64,000 nt of DNA from Macropodus opercularis (taxonomy: Eukaryota > Chordata > Actinopteri > Anabantiformes > Osphronemidae), in NCBI GenBank assembly GCA_030770545.1, contig CM061098.1:19500501-19564500 (forward strand), given 5' to 3'. Shown one piece after another: positions 40,267 to 52,849 of the stretch (positions are counted from its first letter, which is position 1; each line of letters starts with the position of its first letter). The notes below the pieces were generated by a model. The model made no database searches, was not told the DNA's origin, and worked only from the letters and a program-made list of their open reading frames with translations. The position numbers were made by a program, and so were the translations under genes.

Positions 40267-41682
40267 GTCAGGTTAGTCCTCAGTTCAATAAAGATGAAAA
40301 ACGGTTTCCTCCAGATCATCGTTAGGTGCGACGGTCTCCCCAGAACCGTGACACTGAGCGGATGCTCGTGAGCAGGGAGGGAACCAATTGGATCCGATCC
40401 GTCACTGACCCCACGCAAACCGATTACTTGCGTTTGTTTTATTGTAGTTTTCTCTACATTTAGACTAAATTAGTAAAAACACAAAGTGGAACGGTTTTCT
40501 TCACGTCACTTAATTTTCCTAAGGTACATGTGGAGTGAGCTGACACCTTTCAAAATAAAGCTGTGATGATGCTTCAGTAGCTCACAAATGATCTAGAAGA
40601 TTTAATGATTTGATTGTGTTATAACAACCTTAATGACCTGAAGACCTCAAGTTACTGTTGGTACCAGCACCACGGCGGCAGACACAGGGAAGGAGAGCGC
40701 CCCTGCAGCAGCAGCGCGTGGAAACCTGCACAACACCTGCACACATTTAACATCAACTGTCGTTTCAGTCTTGCACGTTGCAGGTAAAAGTCCAGGTTCA
40801 CGTCCAGAGTCCAGGACTTGCTTCTTGACCCGGAATCCACAGAGACCAGTAAATGTCTAGATCTGATCCAGGAGATTCTCTCGATGTTTGTCTCCGTTTG
40901 TGTGGAAGGAGGAGGGAACGACATCTGTTTCCATTGACGCGGCTCAGTCCGTCCACTACTGGCTCAAGGTGTACGGATACGCGTCGGTTCCTAAAGGTGA
41001 GGTAACGACAACAACAGCGATGCTTTACGCACGGTCACGTACTCTACGCGTCCACGGCTTCTTTGCACGGGGTAGATTAGAGCCGATTCCTGAGGGCCTT
41101 TCACTGGCTGCAGGGTCTCCTCAGAGGAGGACGGATCGCTGCTGGCTCATCCAAAAACCAGAGGCGAGCGTTAATCTACACACGAACGCACACAGTTCAC
41201 TTCCTGTCCTAGAGAAATGGCGCCAACGTTTACTTATGTCGGTTATTTATATGCTCATTTTCATATTAGAAATCAATCAGATATCAGTAGAATTAATAGA
41301 GGTGACAAGTCACGTTAAACACTCACACTGTACATGATCCTATTTAACCTGTGTGTTTCTAATATAAATGCACAGACGAGTTTTAGGTCACGTCATTGTG
41401 ATGTTTGTGTTTTTACCCTGCAGGCCAAGAAAGTTCTACACCGGGCAGCACAACGAGAGCCGCTGCTACGTTCTGCACCAGGACGAGAAAAGCCAAAGCC
41501 CCACTGAGAACGTAGCACCAAGAACCGACGCCAGAAAACCTACACGGTTTGTCAGACGCTGCAGCAAACTGCGCTTACGTGACACTGACCCACAGGGAGT
41601 TTGAGGACAGGCTGAGCGAAGGATGGCGCTCATACACACTCTAGTGTGTTACTGTGGCGCTGATTACTGTACAACAAAGGAG
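40267..41682. other. No recognised gene
   Basis: A plus-strand frame at about 41425-41604 follows a good acceptor (TTTTTACCCTGCAG) and might be an exon, but its product is not recognised. Confidence 0.35.
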
Positions 41683-42310
41683 CAACCCCCTCCTCCCCCA
41701 CACTGAGCTCTCTGCCTTCCTCACATTGAGGGAGGTGGAGTCATTTCAACGCTGCAGAACAAAGTGAAGAGTTGCCTGAATCAACTGAAACCGTGACTAT
41801 GCAGCACTGTTCAGAAACACATACGCGTCTGTCCAGCCAGTCGACGATAGGAACCTGAAGCTGAGTGTTAGAAACGATGTTTGAATGGTAGTGATGCAAA
41901 CAGAGTCACTACACAGGCCCTGAATAAAATACTAGCAACCACAGACATCGGCCAAACTAAGGAGTCGATGCCCCGGAGGAGCAGCAGAACCAGCGTCTGC
42001 TCAACCAACGTGACGGACGGCGGACGCAGCGGCTCAGCTGAAGCCTGAACATTCTACCCATGCGCTGCTACGCAGACACGTCCACGTGTTGGTTCTGCTT
42101 TTAAGTTTGAGGAAGTGCACACACAGTAACATGCTATAAATGACACTGACTGTGTTTCTGGACTTTATTGATTTGTATCTATTATTGGAAATTCTATCAA
42201 ATGTACGGTTTACCAAAAAAAGCAGCAACATGACAAAGTCTCCCTCAGCAAACTGTTGGACCGACTCACGTTTGTTAATGTGTTCTTGGAATATCTGACT
42301 GTCAAATGCA
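41683..42310 (+). repeat. Third, shortened copy of the 19.5-21.7 kb segment
   Basis: A fragment of the CT/GA minisatellite (CACATTGAGGGAGGTGGAG) is joined directly to sequence matching 21160-21705, with many small indels. It is an older deletion derivative of the duplicated unit, and the LINE starts at its right edge. Confidence 0.8.
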
Positions 42311-42319
42311 GCCTTTTTA

Positions 42320-44766
42320 TCTCCCAAGGGAGTTTACTGTGGTCATGGTCACGGCTGTGTACATACCACCGGATGCTAATGCTAACACAGCTATCGGACT
42401 CCTGCATGCTAGCGTTAGCAACAAGCAGAGCACGTACCCTGACGCTGTGCAGATCATAGCAGGAGACTTTAACCATGCGGACTTAAAGGCAGCTCTCCCT
42501 AAGTTCCACCAGCACGTAAAGTGCGCTACTAGGGGAGAGAAGACTCTGGACAAGGTCTATTCCAACATCAAACTGGGCTACAGGGCCAGACCACTACCAC
42601 ACCTGGGCCAGTCTGACCACCTGTCCCTGCTGCTCATTCCTGCATATGCCCCCGTCAAGAAAACGGCTCCCACCATCACAAAGACTGTTGCCACATGGCC
42701 AGATGGTGCCTCCCAGCAGCTGCAGGACTGTTTTGACAGAACCAACTGGGAGATCTTTGAACATCAGGACCTGGAGATGTTCACAGACAGTGTACTGTGC
42801 TACATCAAGAACTGCATAGACACGGTCACAGTGGACAAACGCATCAGGGTCTACCCCAACCAGAAGCCCTGGATGACCCGGAAGGTCCAGCAGCTGCTGA
42901 GGAAGAGGAACAACGCCTACAGGTCTGGCGACAGAGATCTCTACAGCGCAGCCCGAGCTGACTTGAAGAGAGGCATCAGAGAGGCCAGAGCAGACTACAG
43001 GAGGAGGATTGAGGGCCACCTGGACAGTAACAACAGCCGACAGGTGTGGCAGGACGTCCAGCACCTCACCAAGTACAGGACCAACGTCAAAGCTGCTGAA
43101 GGTGACCTCACGCTAGCAGAGGAACTAAATATCTACTTTGCTCGCTTTGAGGTTTCTGCACCTGAAGCGGCGCAGCTACACCACACGGTGCACAGCAGCA
43201 CGATCCTCAGTCTGGAGCGGCACGAGGTGAGATGTACCCTCCGAGCCGTCAACCCGAGGAAGGCGACTGGTCCTGATGGCGTCCCAGGACGTGTGCTGAG
43301 GGACTGTGCAGACGAGCTGACTGAGGTCTTCACAAAGACCTTCAACCGGTCCCTGGCACAGTCCACTGTCCCACCCTGTCTGAAGTCCTCCACCATAGTC
43401 GCCCTGCCCAAGAAGCCCCACATCTCCAGCCTCAATGACTACAGACCAATAGCACTCACCCCAGTCGTGATGAAGTGCTTCGAAAAACTGGTCCGTAGCC
43501 ACATCACAGCAGCTCTGCCCTCAAGACTCGACCCACACCAGTTTGCTTACAGAGCAAACCGATCCACAGAGGAGCCATAGCAACAGCGCTACATGCTGCT
43601 CTGTCACACCTGGAGCAGCAGGGCAGCTACGTGAGGATGCTCTTTGTGGATTACAGCTCGGCTTTCAACACCATCCTCCCACACAAGCTGGTGGCCAAGC
43701 TGGAGGACCTGGGGCTCCCACATTCAACCTGCATGTGGATCCGCAGCTTCCTCTCTGGTCGCAGACAGAGAGTCAGAGTAGGCCCCCACACATCCACGGC
43801 CCTGAGCCTCAGCACCGGCTCCCCCCAGGGCTGTTAGTCCGCTGCTCTACTCGCTCTACACACACGACTGCAGCCCTGTCCATCACTGCAACACCATCAT
43901 AAAGTTTGCAGACGACACTACAGTGGTGGCTCATCTCTGACGGGGACGAGTCTGCCTACAGAGACGAGGTGGAGCAACTAGTGATGTGGTGTACGACCAA
44001 CAACCTTCTCCTCAACATTTCAAAAACAAAAGAACTCATAATAGACTTCAGGAGAAAAAAGACAGACGTTCCACCATTACACATCGGCAGGGACTGTGTG
44101 GAGAGGGTGGCAGACTTCCGCTTCCTGGGAGTACACATAGAGGAGAGTCTGACCTGGAGCGCAAACACCTCTGAGCTGCTGAAAAAGGCCCAGCAGAGAC
44201 TGTAACAACATCACACAAAGACTGTTGGTGTCCTTTTACAGAGCTAGCATAGAAAGTATACTAACATACTGTATATGCATATGGTTCACCAGCAGCACAG
44301 CAGCTCAGAGGAAAGCTCTCCAAGGGGTCATCAACACCGCACAGAAGATTGTTGGCTGCCCTCTCCCCACATTGGAAAACCTACACAGCTCCCGTTGCCT
44401 CAGGAAAGCACAGGACATTGTGAAAGACACTTCTCACCCAGGCCACTCCCTGTTTGAACTGCTGCCCTCAGGCAGACGGTACAGACTATGCAAGACTAGG
44501 ACTAACAGACTCAAGCACAGTTGTTATCCCACTTTAATATCTGCTCTGAACGCTGCTAAAAAATAATGCAAAACTCAAGTCTGGACCAATGCAATGTACG
44601 ATGTTTGTGTGGGTTTTTAGATGTTTTTTTTACTCTTATTTATTGTTTTAGTTTTTTTACCTCGTATGAATGATGCACTGTATGGAAAGCACCTGTTAAA
44701 TGACTGGAGAGCACTTTTTTAAATTTCACTGTACAAGTGACAGCGACAATAAAGAATCTATCTATT
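42320..44766 (+). mobile_element. CR1/L2-type LINE, 5'-truncated, broken ORF2
   Basis: The element begins inside the APE endonuclease (TAVYIPPDAN, AGDFNHADL, GQSDHLS) and continues into reverse transcriptase: KATGPDGVPGRVL, LNDYRPIALT, FVDYSSAFNTILPHKL, STGSPQGC, then an FADDTTVV block. The frame is open for 424 codons (42306-43580), then breaks near 43565, 43835 and 43920 and again near 44205. The C-terminal part FLGVHIEESLTWS through RRYRLCKTRTNR is in later frames. The 3' end is AATAAAGAATCTATCTATTC. It resembles Rex1/Maui-type fish LINEs and cannot be active as read. Confidence 0.9.
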
Positions 44767-45396
44767 CAGGAATTTATCAGGTTTAATCAACTTACAGATG
44801 ACACCGGTACAGTTGAGGATGGGGGTTTAGTCTGTTTTATTTTTACAGTTTTGCTACGACCTGATACAGGTTAAGATGCAATTCATTGAATCTCTTACTG
44901 GTGGGTGGAGGTTTCAAAAATCAAAGGAGCTTAACATGAACATGTAGCATTCGGTCTACTCTGGCTGAATGTTTCTAGCTAACAGACATTGACCACAGGG
45001 GAAGGAGAGCTAGCACGCTTGCTCTTTCTTTGCCGTATGACAACCACGCTTTCTCTGCAGAATAAGGGAGAAGGGGGTCGTGCAAGAGAGTCCGGCTCAG
45101 CCGAGTTTGGTGGATGGACAAAGGGGCTTGAAAACCAGAAGGTGCGTAAAAGGCACGACAGGGTTACTCCCAAACCCAGCCAACACACATAGAGACGCCT
45201 TCACACACACGCTACACGCACAACCTCACACACAAGCAGCAGAGAGAGAGTCCCAAGAGCACCGACGCAGGGAGAAAGTGGACGTCCTCCGAAGAAAGAG
45301 CTGGGGTTGAAACCCGGGTAAGACGGCAGCGAAGGGGCCTGGATCCGGTGCCGCCGCCGTGTCCGAACAGAACAAACGAACCGCTGGAATGGATCG
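44767..45396. other. No recognised gene
   Basis: Mixed DNA. Short plus-strand frames are unconvincing. Confidence 0.4.
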
Positions 45397-45724
45397 TTTC
45401 TGGTCCTTCAGCTGGTCGGACAGCCGGGCGCAGGTGGCCTGGATGTACCAGCCGCGCTGGCGGAGGGCACGCAAACCCAGCTCGTCTGTGACCTCTGCAG
45501 CATTCATAGCGTTGGGCAGATGCTGGGAGGGGAAACTGAAATGTATCGAGCTGGTTCCGAAAACTCACGTCAGTGAAGGTGCTAAACGTCACGTGTATGC
45601 GCCAAAGAAACAAATGCGACCTCACCTGTTTATTTGCCAACACGAGCAGCGCAGCGTCTCCGAGTTGGTCCTCGGCGAACATGCTGGACGGCTCCTCGCC
45701 TCGTTCACTCGCTCTCTGCCGTTG
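45397..45724 (-). pseudogene. ARF GTPase gene, 3' two exons with intron
   Basis: On the minus strand, an exon at 45626-45724 follows a CTCAG acceptor and encodes SERGEEPSSMFAEDQLGDAA then LLVLANKQ, aligning residue for residue with the ARF switch-distal region that contains the guanine-specificity NKxD motif. A CAG/GTGAGG donor, a 103-bp intron and a CCTCCCAG acceptor lead to an exon at 45397-45522 with LPNAMNAAEVTDELGLRALR then QRGWYIQATCA. The D of NKxD is replaced by His at the junction. About 13 residues (TSGDG...DWL region) are missing before LSDQLKDQK, and no stop follows. The N-terminal half is absent. The retained intron rules out a processed copy. Confidence 0.75.
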
Positions 45725-46907
45725 CTGAGCCCGAGAACCAAAACACAGCATTTACAGCATTAAAACCTGTGACCAGGGATGAACAAAGGTTTACCTGAAC
45801 AGTCCATTCCAACAAAAACGATCCCTCTCAGGTTGAAAGCTGTGGAAATAATTCTATGCAAATGACTCCTGCTGCTTAATAATTCGCTTCTCTGGATAAA
45901 AGCCACATCCTCATATTCATGCCCACGCGGAGACGTCAGACTCCCAGTGAACCACACAGAATCCAACTGCTGGACAGTAACAACTCTCTTCAATCCTCAA
46001 GGCTGAGGACAAATGAGACACGAGGATGTTTCACACTGTCTGTTAATGTACAGCTGGTAGATGGTTCATCGTCCCTTGACATTTTCTGACACACTTGCAA
46101 CGGTGCCGGTATTTTTGGCCATGACTGTACATGTTCAGCCTGGAATTTAGCTGCAGTTTCATCATCGTCGTCATGTCAGGAAAACACAGATTGGCATAAT
46201 GTGGACCTTTGACAACTGAATACTTCACCAGTCATGGCTTCACCAGCCTCAGCCTCATCCCTTAAGCACCGATGAGGACACCTATGGGCAGCAATGTTCA
46301 CCAACACCAGCTACCACCCCCACCCCTCCTCACCTTCAGTGTTCTGGAGGTAGTGGCGCCACAGCGCCCACACTGTGAAGCTGATGTTCTTGTATTCACA
46401 GTTTCAACATTAAGCTGAAGTTACATGATGCAAAATAATAGAGTATCATTATATGGGTTGAACACCAGCCTTGTACTTCAACCGCACTTAAATATTTGTG
46501 CGTAGCTTGTGTTGGGCCTCTACCACTAGGCACAGTAGCAGACTAACCATATGCTGCTGGGAGATTTTTCTGATATATTTAGCTACTTCGTGCTTTTTAG
46601 ATAAATGAATATGCTCGTATATAATTTTAAAAGCTAAAAAAAATAATTTCCCCCCCATCTTCAAAAGTCAGATGTTGAGTTGTTGGTAGTAGATTAAAGC
46701 AGACGTTAGTAACCAACCCAGTGGAGCTTTGCCTGCTCCACTGTTTCATTTCATTATCATCTCAGATTTCCTTCATTTCTCTGGTGACCCTTAGAGGCTA
46801 CACTCATTCGGTAGCAGCTGCTTCTTCTTGAATGTCTCCATCTAGAGGCTAAATCTATACAACTGGAACCTGAAGTTTAGTCCGGTTAAATATTTACAGG
46901 CGTTTCT
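45725..46907. other. No recognised gene
   Basis: Left of the copy A/B junction. Only chance-length frames are seen. Confidence 0.4.
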
Positions 46908-47270
46908 ACCTGCCAGTTCTGTCCTGGACTGTCCACTGGACTCTGTGGAGGAGGTGGATGAGAGGAGCTGACATCCATCATGGACAATGCTTCTCACCCA
47001 CTGCATCAACTGTGGAGGCTCTGAGCAGCTCCTTCAGCACTAGACTGATGCATCTCCAGTGTAGGCAGGAGCGGTGCCGCAGATCCTTCATTCCCACGGC
47101 TGTTAGACCCTACAACCAATCAGTCTAACAGCCCCACTACACAGACTCTCTCCGTTTTATATTTTTGCACCGTTGCTCCACCGATCCTTTGTCATCCCTG
47201 GCAGCTGCTGTAACAATTACATTTCCCAAGTGTGGGACCAATAAAGGGTTAGCTTATCTTATCTTACCTG
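46908..47270 (+). mobile_element. CR1/L2-type LINE 3' end, copy B
   Basis: Same element as 1-296, with more of its upstream part visible before the copy boundary (GTGGAGGAGGTGGATGAGAG). Confidence 0.5.
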
Positions 47271-48276
47271 TGGCGGCATGAAACCAAACACAGCAGCAGA
47301 AATGAAAAAGCAGACTCTTTGATAATGGGCTAGACATTATTTGTTGTCCAGTGGCCATTGAAACGTTGGGGAAAAAAATAGTCAAAGACCGTTTTACAGT
47401 ACATTACAACTGTATCCACATGACTGACCCTAAAGAGAGTAACAGGACAGAACAGCATTAAAACAAGCCATTTCATGCTCGTTTCTGGGCCACGTGTTTG
47501 AACAGGCCGCTGTACAAGCGCTACCATCAAAGAGCAGCACATCCTCCCAGTCCCAAATAAGCATTAACTTGTGCTTCTCAGATGGAGGAACCAGCCCCAT
47601 AGGTTTACTCACAGCCAGTGATCCTGAACCTGCAGCTTGGGACACGGCTGCAGACGCCACACAGACCTTAGAACCGTCCGCGAAGGAGGACGTGCAGTCT
47701 GGTGGACTGGCGTCAGGAGGCACTTCTCCATCCTGGTTCTGCACAGCGGGTTCCAGATCCGTCAGGGGAGACGGGAGCACACGGAGAGAACCAAACAACA
47801 CGAGTTGTTACAGCTTCTGAACTGCAAACCTCAGGTTCATGGTGCTCCTTTCAGCCCGTGCAGACTCTGGCCAATCAGTCCTCACATGTACATCCTGGCC
47901 CCATAGCAACATGTATGTTGACACAAACATTCTAAAAACCTTTAGGCAACAAACAGCGGCAGAGAGAGGTAGGAATTTTTACAGCTCTGCTAAAAACGTG
48001 CATTTCCTTGTATTTTCTGTCAGTGCATCCTTTTACTGGACTCAGCCACGATGTGTCCGTTTGCTTTACTCGCTTTGAATTGGCTACATTGACTTTGTGC
48101 TGATTTGACTAAAGCTCGGACTCCGAGAGGAACCAGGCCATAGACGCTGGTTGTCCGGGTTTAAAGTTAACACAGCGGGGACATTTAACCTGCTATAAAT
48201 TGACATGGTTGGACGGGTGAGAGGTTTTAAGGGAGGCCTGAGAGTCGACAGCTGTGTAAAGCTCTCGGTGGCAGGA
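47271..48276. other. Copy B of 297-1293
   Basis: Includes the 108-codon frame at 47494-47820, identical in protein to copy A, and a diverged block at 48018-48142. Confidence 0.4.
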
Positions 48277-48405
48277 GCTAACGGTTAGCATCGCTGTGAG
48301 CTAACGGTTAGCATCGCTGTGAGCTAACGGTTAGCATCGCTGTGAGCTAACGGTTAGCATCGCTGTGTGCTAACGGTTAGCATCGCTGTGAGCTAACGCT
48401 TCTTA
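48277..48405. repeat. 23-bp GCTAACGG minisatellite, copy B
   Basis: Six starts at 48277, 48300, 48323, 48346, 48369 and 48392. The variable triplet is GAG or GTG rather than TAT. Confidence 0.9.
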
Positions 48406-48518
48406 TGCTAAAGATGAGCGCCTGCACGGCGGTGCTAGCCGTTAGCACGACGATGCTAAGTGAAGCTCGGTACCTGCTCCTGTGTCCCACTCTCCCCTCT
48501 GAGAGGTTCTTCCTCTGG

Positions 48519-48522
48519 GGAA
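48519..48522. other. Empty ERV integration site
   Basis: A single GGAA occurs in TCCTCTGGGGAACCGACCAC, the unoccupied counterpart of the provirus target in copy A. Confidence 0.93.
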
Positions 48523-49371
48523 CCGACCACGGCCTCCGCTTCTCCGGCAGAACGAACACGTCCAGACCAAGTCACGCAGCCAAGTCCACGACACTCGGCG
48601 CAGACAGGAAGCGTTGCTATGGCGACGCTTTGTTAGGTTCAGGCCGTCCCCTGGTCTCTGGTCTGCACAAGTATAATGAGCTTGAACAATGATCTGTTAT
48701 TGTGGGACTGTGTTGGTACGTGAATAACGTTACGGTTCCTTATCATTACGCTGTGTGATACTCCTAGAAAGTAAACACGTAAATGGCTGCAGCCGCTTCA
48801 CAGGCGTCACACGTTAGATTCCCTGTCACACGCTGCTGTTCCTGTGACGCAGCCAGAGCTGAATTAATTGGGTTTAGTTACTGTAAGTTAATGGTACGAA
48901 CTGGAGTTTGGGGAGCGAACGTGACGTCCACCTGCGCCAGAGGAAACACACGACAGCACAACGTTAGGAGCAGGTGGGAGCAAGGCCGTCAAAAGGGGAA
49001 AAGCAGGCTTCGATTCATTAAAGTCCCCAGAGTCAACGTCGCGTTACAGCACAACGACCCCTTAAAACACACGATGGCCAACATCTCAGAGAACAGCAGC
49101 ATGTTCCACTAACACTGACTACAGAGGCTGAGTGGAAGGTGCTCATGTTCCCCAGCCTGACGTATTGAACACGAGGTCACAGGTCAAACAACGCGCGACA
49201 CCGAGGAGAAACGTTCTCACCGAGGTTTGCAAAGCAGCTGCTGCGCGAAACCTTCTGTGACACGTCAGCCTGCGTCCACCTAGAAAAGACTGTCATTAAA
49301 CACGGACCCAATGTGAAGCTCTGTTTGTTCATCCTTATCATTGGATTTGAAATTGAAAACACAATGTTTTC
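48523..49371. other. Copy B of 12232-13095
   Basis: No gene is recognised. It keeps the X-box-like motif at 48613-48626. Confidence 0.45.
48613..48626 (+). promoter_or_regulatory. Candidate RFX X-box, copy B
   Basis: Same GTTGCTATGGCGAC motif as copy A. Confidence 0.35.
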
Positions 49372-49425
49372 ATGGTGTCACTGACATTTGATTCCAAAAT
49401 AAACTTTAGTATTGTGTCATTACAG

Positions 49426-49836
49426 ATGAGACAACGAGAAGAAAAGATAGAAAAGATGGAGGTTATAGTTGAAGAGGAAGAGGAAAAGGACAAGGAGGAG
49501 GAAAAGGAGGAGGAGGTGGAAAAAGGTAAAGTAAAGAGGGAGAAAAAGCACAGGAAAAGAGAGGAAAAAGAGGAGAAAGAGAAAAGAAAAAGGGAAGAAA
49601 AGGAAAAAATAAAGAAGGAGAAAGAAGAAAGAAAAAGAGAAAAAAGGAGAGAAAAGGAAAGAAGAAAGAAGGAGAAAGAGGAGGAAAACTTAAGGAAAGT
49701 AGTTTTAGAAATAATTAGAGAAACTAGAACAAAATGCGAAAAATGGGAGAAACTAAATTACAAAAATTATAATTGGCAACACGAAATAAAAAAAGCAAAA
49801 ATTACCAGACCAATTGAAATTTACCGAATTTGCTGA
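49426..49836 (+). CDS. Lys/Glu-rich coiled-coil exon-like frame, copy B
   Basis: It starts after the same TTACAG acceptor-like site as copy A and is open to 49836. The first part shares MRQREE and the KREKEEKEK helix but is shorter by in-frame deletions. The tail (LRKVVLEIIRETRT, KYKNYNW-like YKNYNWQHEIKKAKI) corresponds to the copy A tail with many replacements. The stop lies at a different place and the following sequence goes straight into the purine minisatellite. Coding status is uncertain for the reasons given for copy A. Confidence 0.35.
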   Translation: MRQREEKIEKMEVIVEEEEEKDKEEEKEEEVEKGKVKREKKHRKREEKEEKEKRKREEKEKIKKEKEERKREKRREKERRKKEKEEENLRKVVLEIIRETRTKCEKWEKLNYKNYNWQHEIKKAKITRPIEIYRIC

Positions 49837-49852
49837 ACTGACAATATGAAAA

Positions 49853-50275
49853 ACGGTGAGAGAGGAGGAGGAGAAGAAAAAGAAAAGGTGAGAGAGGAGG
49901 AGGAGAAGAAAAAGAAAAGGTGAGAGAGGAGGAGGAGAAGAAAGGGAAAAGGTGAGAGAGGAGGAGGAGAAGAAAGGGAAAAGGTGAGAGAGGAGGAGGA
50001 GAAGAAAGGGAAAAGGTGAGAGAGGAGGAGGAGAAGAAAAAGAAAAGGTGAGAGAGGAGGAGGAGAACAAAGGAAAAAAAGGTGAGAGAGGAGGAGGAGA
50101 AGAAAGAGAAAAGGTGAGAGAGGAGGAGGAGAACAAAGGAAAAAAAGATGAGAGGAGGAGGAGAAGAAAAAGAAAAGGTGAGAGAGGAGGAGGAGAACAA
50201 AGAAAAAAAAGGTGAGAGAGGAGGAGGAGAACAAAGAGAAAAGGTGAGAGAGGAGAAGGAAAAAGAAAGAAAAGG
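49853..50275 (+). repeat. 32-bp purine minisatellite with splice-donor motif, copy B
   Basis: About 13 units of GGTGAGAGAGGAGGAGGAGA plus an A-rich spacer, period near 32 bp. Spacer variants (AAGAAAAAGAAAA, AAGAAAGGGAAAA, ACAAAGGAAAAAA) are partly clustered. Confidence 0.88.
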
Positions 50276-50609
50276 GAGGAGGAGGCACAAAAAGAGTGGA
50301 AAGAATAACCAGAGGGGGAGTAGGAGCAGCACAGGAGTAGCCTGACAGCCTGGGCCACTCAATGTCAAAGTAAGACACTAATGGTTTCTACTGTAAATGT
50401 CTGTGGCAGCCACCTGACGACAACGTGACCAGCGTGACGCCGCGACCGTGGTGTGTGTGGCGTTAAGGTCAAGGAGGTCGGCGGGTGTGTGTCTGTGTGG
50501 GAGGAGCGTGTGTGTGTGTGTGTGTTGGTACCAACCAGCTACAGCTGCGCTGTATGAGCGCACACTGAGCGTTGGACGCGAAGCTGCCGTCAGCAGCCAC
50601 GACGAACCT

Positions 50610-51900
50610 GGGACTGACGAGCCTCAGGAGACAGGAGTCGGCCACCAATCGTAGGGTCGGCGGTCGGCTCCCGGCTCCTCCGGACTTGATGGAAATGTCC
50701 ACGTTACGGCAGTGCAGCGAGAACAAAAGACTAAAGGGGCTCATGTACCATTTAAAAATGTAAAATAGAAAAGTATCGCGTCCGTAAGTCGACTCAGTGA
50801 CCACCGCTACCGGCCGGGTTTGGAAGGCTGGTTCGCCCACGACGGGTAAGTTCCCACCTCAAACCCCGGGACGACCTAAGGCAGGCACAGTCACGATAAC
50901 CTGGGAGGCTGTTTTCTCTGACGCGCCAGGCACATGCCCCCAAAACACGACGACACGGAGACGGTGGTGGGTAGGGCCGCCATCGCCTCTGTGCCAAGAG
51001 GTGTTCAGAGGAACGGGCAGAGTAGCGGGTGCGAGAATCCAACAACAGCCTCTTAGCTGCTAGTGGTGCGTTAACATGGAAGGCTGGTTCGCCCATGACG
51101 GTAAGATCCCACCTCAAACCCCGGGACGACCTAAGGCACAGTCACGATTGTTTGAAGTCACTTACGAGCCTCAGGAGACAGGAGTCGTCCACCAATCGTA
51201 GGGTCGGCGGTTCGACTCCCGGCTCCTCTGGATTTGATTGATGGTTGATGTGTCGTTCAGACGCTGGACTGACTATGAGTCTATGAGTCCACTCAGTGAC
51301 CTCCAGGTTTGGAAGGCTGGTTCGCCCATGACGGGTAACATTCGTAAACCGGGAGGCACAGTCACGATAACCTGGGAGGCTGTTTTCTAGGGTGCATGCC
51401 CCCAAAACATGACAAGTCAGGACTAACGAGCCTCAGGAGACAGGAGTCGGCCACCAATCGTAGGGTCGGCGGTTCGACTCCCGGCTCCTCTGGATTTGAT
51501 TGATGGTTGATGTGTCGTTCAGACGCTGGACTGACTATGAGTCTATGAGTCCACTCAGTGACCTCCAGGTTTGGAAGGCTGGTTCGCCCATGACGGGTAA
51601 CATTCGTAAACCGGGAGGCACAGTCACGATAACCTGGGAGGCTGTTTTCTAGGGTGCATGCCCCCAAAACATGACAAGTCAGGACTAACGAGCCTCAGGA
51701 GACAGGAGTCGGCCACCAATCGTAGGGTCGGCGGTTCGATTCCCGGCTCCTCTGGACTGAAGGCTGACAGTTGTTCCCAGTGTATGAATGTATCTCAAAG
51801 TGCTGCATGAGTCCACTCAGTGACCTCCAGGTTTGGAAGGCTGGTTCGCCCATGACGGGTAACAATCTTTAACCCGGAGGCACAGTCACGATAACCTGTG
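50610..51900 (+). repeat. Tandem units with tRNA-SINE-like segment, copy B
   Basis: Four tRNA-like blocks (near 50618, 51167, 51426 and 51688). The last three are spaced about 260 bp apart, and two adjacent units are almost identical, showing a recent tandem gain relative to copy A. Confidence 0.78.
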
Positions 51901-52104
51901 AGGCGGTTGTGTCACACCAGGCACGTGCCCCCCAGCCCAGCCTGCTCCCCCAGCCTCCTCCATCAGAGTGACTGTGCTGCTGTGTTTGGTAAGTTGGTGT
52001 CATCAGGTGGTCGCCTTGTGCATTTATAGAAGAAACCTTTAACTGGTATAAGGCTGCTCCTAAATGAATTTATTGAACTCAAGTTAAGCTGTGATGTGTC
52101 CAGT

Positions 52105-52443
52105 CCAGACAGCAACAAGGAGCCGGGTTGGATTCCCGGGTGGCCCAGGTGCTTTTCTGTGAGGAGTTTGCATGTTCTCCTCGTGTCGGTTTCCTCCCAC
52201 AGTCCAAAGACATGCAGTCATTTAACTGGAGACTCTAAACTGTGACTGTTTGTTCCTCTCTGCCTGTAAGTGGTTCTGTGATGGACTGGCGACCTGTCCA
52301 GGCTAAACCCTGCCGCTCGCCCACATAGAAAGTTAGAAAGGTGCTTTATTCAAGCCACAGCACAGCGTCCAGCAGGAACCAGTGACAGCTGGGACAGGCT
52401 CCAGCAGCCGCCACCCTTAAAGCGGGTGAGCGGCTGAAGATGA
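52105..52443 (+). mobile_element. V-SINE-type element, copy B
   Basis: As in copy A, but the B box reads GGTTGGATTCC, a change at a normally invariant position. Confidence 0.82.
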
Positions 52444-52849
52444 GTGCCCCCTTCCTCCCTCCACGCTTACAGCCCCCGCCTCAGCACCCACTTCACTCTC
52501 CAGGTGAGTGACCTCTGCTGAGCCGTCCACCCCTTCAGGGAGGCGGCGGCTCATCGGGACGTTACCTGTGTTGTTCGAGTCACGGGAGTCACGGCGTGAA
52601 CGTAAAGGTGTCGAGGTTCCTGGGGTGAGTTGTACTGACTGTAGCCTACACGAGTGGAGGCCAGGGGTGGGTGGACCTCTCTGTTTGGTCCAGAAGAGTC
52701 TGGTTGTTAGTGGAGAGGCTGTAGGTGAAGGTTTCTCAAGCCACGTTAGGTCACATGTGCAAAGTTTGTACCGAAATATGGAGAGATGCTAAATGTCAGT
52801 CTCCATGATTGTATCATAGCTTAGTAGTGTTAGGTTGTGTTTGTGTGGA

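Noticed and set aside
45212..45751. 179-codon single gene on the minus strand
   Set aside because: Only the part matching ARF is meaningful; the rest reads through an intron in another phase.
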